Shown: piece after piece, positions 59,678 through 64,000 of the stretch | How positions within the stretch are numbered: position 1 is the stretch's first letter | Layout of the letters: each line of letters opens with the position of its first letter | Made by a program: the position numbers and the translations under genes | The notes under the pieces: generated by a model | Seen by the model: the letters and a program-made list of their open reading frames with translations, nothing else | Database searches by the model: none | What the model was told of the DNA's origin: nothing | NCBI GenBank assembly: GCA_023101725.1 | Contig: JALJCO010012876.1 | Coordinates: forward strand, 186,001 to 250,000 | Direction: 5' to 3' | Source: Atherinomorus stipes | Taxonomy: Eukaryota; Chordata; Actinopteri; Atheriniformes; Atherinidae | Length of the DNA: 64,000 nucleotides

Positions 59678-60106
59678 TTAATAAGGAACATGAGATGCAA
59701 AAATAAATGAAAGAAAGAAAGAGAGAAAGTTGTCACCTAAATACACATCAGTTTTTCACACCACCCTCATGACAACAAGAAAAGCCTCCATCAAAAACTA
59801 CTGAATTGGAGGAACCCTTGAGAAGATTTGTACAAGAGGGGCCTTCTCCTAAGGTGTCTTTGGTGTTAAAAACTTCAGTTCACAATATTAATACTCAAAA
59901 TTAGATGCAAAATAATAATAAAAAAGGCAGATAGACATGATAGAATGTCATGGCGGATAGCTCTCCCAACTGTCTGAGTGTCATAGCTTCTATTCTATTG
60001 TGCCATCTATGTTGTACACAATTGATGGACAGAAAGAATTGTACAAGACAATTACGTGACAACATAACTTAACATAATTTCAAGTATTGTCAAATCTATT
60101 AACGTT

Positions 60107-60657
60107 TTAGTGGAGAGAACAATTACTTGTGTATGATATCTGGAAATGGCTGGCAACATTTATGTGAGAATATGTGTATGATAAAATACCTGATTGCTCT
60201 GAGGTTATGCTCTGTAGGATCACCAGCTGTTTTTCCTGGTCAGATGGATGAATGAAAAAGTGTGGTGAATGTCCCTCACCTGGTATGGCCTGGGATTTCA
60301 GCGAGCAGCCCCCTGGATCTCTGTGCATCAGGCATCTCTCTATCACATTATGTAATTGCAACAGCTCCTTTAAAGAGAGACATATTTATCCTGAAAAACA
60401 TGGAAACAGTGCATAGATCAGATGTTGATGAAAATATCTCATGTAGAAATCTAATGTAAAAATAAACTTTAAACTCTGTGTTAACAGATGTGGGAAATCA
60501 TCAGATACACAGACATTAGTGAAGACTGACGCCTGAAATCCACTGTTCAATATTAATAAATTAAGTGTGTCAGTTATGTTCATAACAACTGTTCATCCTT
60601 AAAAGTTTCAAAACAGAAAAACATGACTTACTCTGATCACAATGGGTTATAGTTTCC
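60107..60657. other. Region downstream of the kinase with exon-like fragments
   Basis: On the minus strand, CTCTTTAAAG precedes an open segment (ELLQLHNVIERCLMHRDPGG) ending at a GTGAGG donor near 60276-60283. A second short segment preceded by CTGACCAG lies near 60194-60239. They join in phase, but no start, stop or family is recognised. They may be part of another gene, untranslated exons, or chance. Confidence 0.25.
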
Positions 60658-61206
60658 TTACTCTAGAACTCTACCCTTTTTAGATGGGGGTCTGCCGGCG
60701 CCTTCAGAGGATCTGCATGAATCTGCATCGTCTTTTTCTTTTTTGCTGCTGAGACATCGATGGGTTTATCCTCCTATCTGCTGATGTATCCAGGCATTCA
60801 ACCTTTCTCCTTTTTGACAGGCTGCAATAAACGTTCCAGCAGTAAATCAATCAAATCATAGTTTAGGTCTCGATGCCAATGCTAGTACTTTCACACATGC
60901 AGTAGGGATATATACTTGTTTAATTCTTTGGAGCCAGATAAGTGCATTGGTAGTAGCACAGGAGTCAACGACTGATTAGCTTACATTTTGCATTCTTCAT
61001 TATCGTCAGTGCCTCTTGGTCTCTTCTTTGTTTTACTTCCATTAAATTGACCCATACTAGAAGAACCTTCAGTCAGGCAAGTGTTAGGGCCCAGTTGAGC
61101 CCGCTCTCCATTATCCATGATGTTACCCTGCAGATTCTGCATGTGCTTCAAACTGGATTGCATACTGTTATACAAAGTGTTGTGTGGTTAAATGTCCTTC
61201 TTCATT

Positions 61207-61483
61207 GGCCACATCTGCACTAAGTGGTTAAACGGGGACGTTTAACTTCCTGTCCTATCTGCATCCATACTATCATTTATGAGTCGTTTAGAGCTAGATG
61301 CAAGCAAAACACTGATTGTCCATTTGCACATAAGCATGCGCCACATCGCGGGCAGACACGTGTATTACATCAGCATGTAAACAGGAAGTTCATTTCATTT
61401 GCTACTCCGGCAAGCGAAGTAATGGCTGCACAGAGAAGATTTTTTTCGTTTAAACACTTGCACGGCCTAGTGTAGATGTGGCC
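61207..61483. mobile_element. MITE in a kinase intron
   Basis: The ends are GGCCACATCTGCACTA and its inverted partner TAGTGTAGATGTGGCC, enclosing 277 bases without coding capacity. It lies between the exons 61536-61717 and 60985-61164. Confidence 0.7.
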
Positions 61484-62593
61484 ATAGTCTACATCAGATA
61501 GATATGACTCAGATAATGTCTTAACACACACTTACAGGTGGGTGTTTGTAAAGTTGTGTTCAAGGTTGCTCAAAGTAATAAATATGTGTAGAAAAATCTG
61601 GGGTGGCTCGATCCTTTCAGCAGGATCCACCTTCAGCATTTGGCTTATAAGGTGGAAGAAGTTTCTCCGGTCACAGTCTTCTGGATACTTTTCTTCTTCC
61701 TTGATTTTCCAACTCCTCTAATGTGGGAGCAAAGAAAACTAAACCATTAGATCATCCGAACTAGTTTTGTATACTTCCTCATGTTGAACTGAATTTTAAG
61801 GAGATGTCCCACTGTCTTTAGATCGTCTAGGCAGGAAATTGTATTGATGTTGGGTTCACAGTGCCCCACCTCAGTTTCTGACTGGAAGAGAAATGCACGA
61901 GTTAGGTTGCTTGTTCCAAATATAGTAACCAGTCAAAGAAAAGATGAAGAAATCTGGACGATGAATGAAAGTATTTAATGACGTCAGTCTTACCATCAAT
62001 GTCCACAGGTTGAGATCTTTTAATCCATTGTCTTTCTTAATAAAAAAAAAACACCCTGTATACTCCCAAGTCTCTAACAGCTGATCTGGTGGCTTTCTGA
62101 TTGTGCCAACATTCCTCATCTACAATAGAACACAATGTTGGGTTACTCCAGGGACAACTAAACCAAGCCTGTGAGTCAGTTTTTTAAAATTTTGATTGTA
62201 TCCCAGTCCCTTAAAGTTTTTTTCCCTGTCGATAACACTCAATACAAAGACCTTATTCCTGATGGCAACATTTCAATGGATTGACTTTTGAGTGTGATAC
62301 TGACCATAACATATTCATCACTGCAGGGGAACAGTGGCACACCCATAAACATCTCCACTGCAATGCAACCCAGAGACCAAACGTCTATGGCTTTGTTCAA
62401 ATAAGCTCTGAGCAGGACCTCAGGACATCTAAGAAGATCACAAACAAAAAAACTGACATACTGAGAAGTGAACACTTTTTCATTTTCACAAAATATTAGA
62501 TAATGACATGTTTTATTGTACTTTGTACTGGAGCAGCTGGTTCCAGTACAAAGATGTGTTGGCAGTTATTTACCTGTACCACAGGGTCTGAAG

Positions 62594-63373
62594 TAGGGAT
62601 GGGCATATCGATACCATGGAGTCGATACTTCGATAACAGCCAGACAATCGATACTTTTTTGAGTATCATGATACCACTGTACAGATATGAAACATGCAAT
62701 TTGTTTCTACTTCTGAGAGTTTTAGGCGATGAAATGATGAAAGCAGCCAGATTCTAGCTTCCGTATCACATGATGGTGGCAGCCTATCAGATTCTAGCTT
62801 CTGTGTCACATTATCATGGTAGCCTATCAGATGTCATGATAATGCTGCTACTGATGGGGGGGGGGAAAGGGGGGGGGGGGAACCGGGGGGGGGACCGGGG
62901 GGGAGGGAGGAGGGGGGGGGGGGGGGGGGAGCGGCGGAATGATGATGATGGTGTTTTGTTGTCTTTCAGTGGTTTAATGCAGGTGATGTTACATTAAGTT
63001 ATGGTAAATTTGTAATATTACAATTACATTTTATGTTACCATTTTCCACTAAATAAATTTGGTTATTTTAGTTAGTATATATTATGTTATTTGATAATTC
63101 AAAGATGTTTTTTTTTTTAAATCTATTTTTAGATCTATTTTTGTTTAATTTTATCATCACTATAACTTATTATTATTTTAAAAGTGTTTCTTTCCAGTAC
63201 TTCTGTTCTCAGGTTTTACTTATATCTAATATTGCCCTTGCATTCAAGATATTAATGCAAAATGTAAAATCACATGATTTCCTTTTAAAGGACTAAAAGT
63301 ATCGATATCGGTATCACTGAAAAAGTGCCATAAACTACTGGTATCGTATCGACATGAAAATCGCCCAACCCTA
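62594..63373. mobile_element. hAT-like element in the kinase gene
   Basis: The left end TAGGGATGGGCATATCGATA matches the inverted right end (reverse complement TAGGGTTGGGCGATTTTCAT) in the TAGGGNTGGGC core; further inward, GTCGATAC motifs occur in opposite orientation on the two sides. The inside has short tandem units around 62750-62830 and an extreme G-rich tract. The flanks GTCTGAAG and GCTTGCTA do not form a clean 8 bp duplication, so a deletion or rearrangement at one edge is possible. Confidence 0.65.
62857..62932 (+). repeat. G-rich tract inside the hAT-like element
   Basis: Several G runs of 7 to 18 bases are separated by AAA, AACC, ACC and A. A strong G-quadruplex candidate and a likely trouble spot for sequencing. 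Confidence 0.9.
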
Positions 63374-64000
63374 GCTTGCTAACTGCTTGAGGAAGTTAAC
63401 CACACTGGCCAGCTGGAATGATGGACAGCAGACAAACTGAGCTGGACAGCAGAAATATTTAAACACTTCATTTATTTATTGACATGTCCCACCAATAACA
63501 TGTTTTAGCCTCTATAGGGACTTTGCGTAATACATGCATGAGTACTTTACATTATAAAACCTAACTTGGTGGACGATGGGGCGAATCCTGTTCAGTGCGA
63601 GTGATCTATCATGCCACCTCTTTAGAAACTCACGCAGGTTTATATCTAGTTTCTCGAACTCCAGGCAGTAGACTCCTTCAAAGCAAAAGGAGTTTTTCCA
63701 AGCTGCAATGTTTTCCACCTCTCCAAGCCAAGTTGCTTCATCAGCTTCAAGATGGTTTCGTAGGGGGTCAGTTGAGGTGTTTGAGAGGATTTATGCCAGT
63801 GTCAGGGTTTCTGAAAGATGTACAACTATGTGAAATAGTTTTACTACACCTCTCTTTTCCCATCTTTTATGCTTTTCCTGTTGTGGAGTATTTTTAAAGG
63901 GACATTGTAAGTTCTCTTGTTATCTATTCACAAAAATTGATTATTTCGTTCAAAAGTGTTTTTTCCATTTCCATCAGTAATCACTCCCATCAACAAACTG

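Larger units (their letters stand above)
56480..59900 (+). repeat. Decayed array of a composite repeat, interrupted by other elements
   Basis: The module ACATCAGTTTTT followed by a CACC-TCATGTCAACAAGAAAAG-like phrase recurs at 56494, 57347, 57538 and 59745. A second module (TTCTTCCAAGGTGTTTTTGG and GTGTGAAAAC) recurs near 57180, 57421, 57788, 58981 and 59843. A third (CAAAAGTTTACAATTC and TTTTGCACCCCAC) occurs near 56565/57123 and 57605/57731. The units are diverged and broken by a hAT-like copy, an L2 tail and MITEs. Confidence 0.75.
60658..63750 (-). pseudogene. HIPK-like protein kinase, 3' part, apparently broken
   Basis: HIPKs are nuclear dual-specificity/Ser-Thr kinases, with many extra copies in teleosts. 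Exons in transcript order are about 63750-63566 (N-lobe/hinge: CLEFEKLDINLREFLKRW, NRIRPIVHQ), 62428-62305 ([34 protein letters not shown]), 62119-61994, 61881-61762 (ISCLDDLKTV), 61717-61536 (CDRRNFFHLISQMLKVDPAE), 61164-60985 (KKRPRG tail) and a last exon from 60821 or 60748. The last stop is at 60704 or 60658. The exon for the catalytic HxDLKxxN loop and DFG is absent between 62429 and 63565, where a hAT-like element sits, and the flanking exons do not join in phase. The N-lobe exon also seems frameshifted near 63720. Earlier exons lie beyond 64,000. Alternatively it is a functional gene with unrecognised exons. Confidence 0.65.

Overview
The window looks like teleost fish genomic DNA. It has intron-rich vertebrate genes with GT-AG splice sites, and fish-type repeats: a Rex1/CR1-like LINE, L2-like LINE tails, Tc1-like and hAT-like transposons, TTAA-flanked MITEs, SINE-like tails and microsatellites. 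The order retinoid X receptor gamma, LMX1A-type LIM-homeobox gene, selectins recalls human 1q23-q24. No species can be named from the sequence alone.

Layout. 1-14,050 (+): rxrg from its second coding exon to the stop codon and poly(A) signal; upstream exons lie outside the window. 16,100-27,470 (+): a complete LMX1A-type gene, 362 residues over eight coding exons. 27.5-32.7 kb: intergenic, with LINE tails and small repeats. 32,779-34,724 (-): a one-sushi L-selectin-like gene, 290 residues. 37,262-40,410 (-): a six-sushi E/P-selectin-like gene, 608 residues, with TATA, NF-kB-like and STAT-like sites upstream. 40.6-48.9 kb: repeat-rich DNA with no recognisable host gene. 48.96-56.1 kb (-): a decayed Rex1-like LINE split by a 3.93 kb element with terminal inverted repeats of about 735 bp and a 6 bp target duplication. 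56.2-59.9 kb: a decayed repeat array carrying an L2 tail, a hAT-like element and MITEs. 60.6-63.75 kb (-): the 3' part of a HIPK-like kinase gene that lacks its catalytic-loop exon and seems broken.

The functional genes are two transcription factors (a nuclear receptor partner and a LIM-homeodomain regulator) and a tandem pair of vascular/leukocyte adhesion receptors. They form an ancient linkage group, not a pathway. The least explained object is the long-inverted-repeat element inside the LINE. No transposase was recognised in it, and it may contain a short spliced reading frame. All exon models were built by eye from splice signals, phase and family similarity; the complete CDS models are multiples of three.
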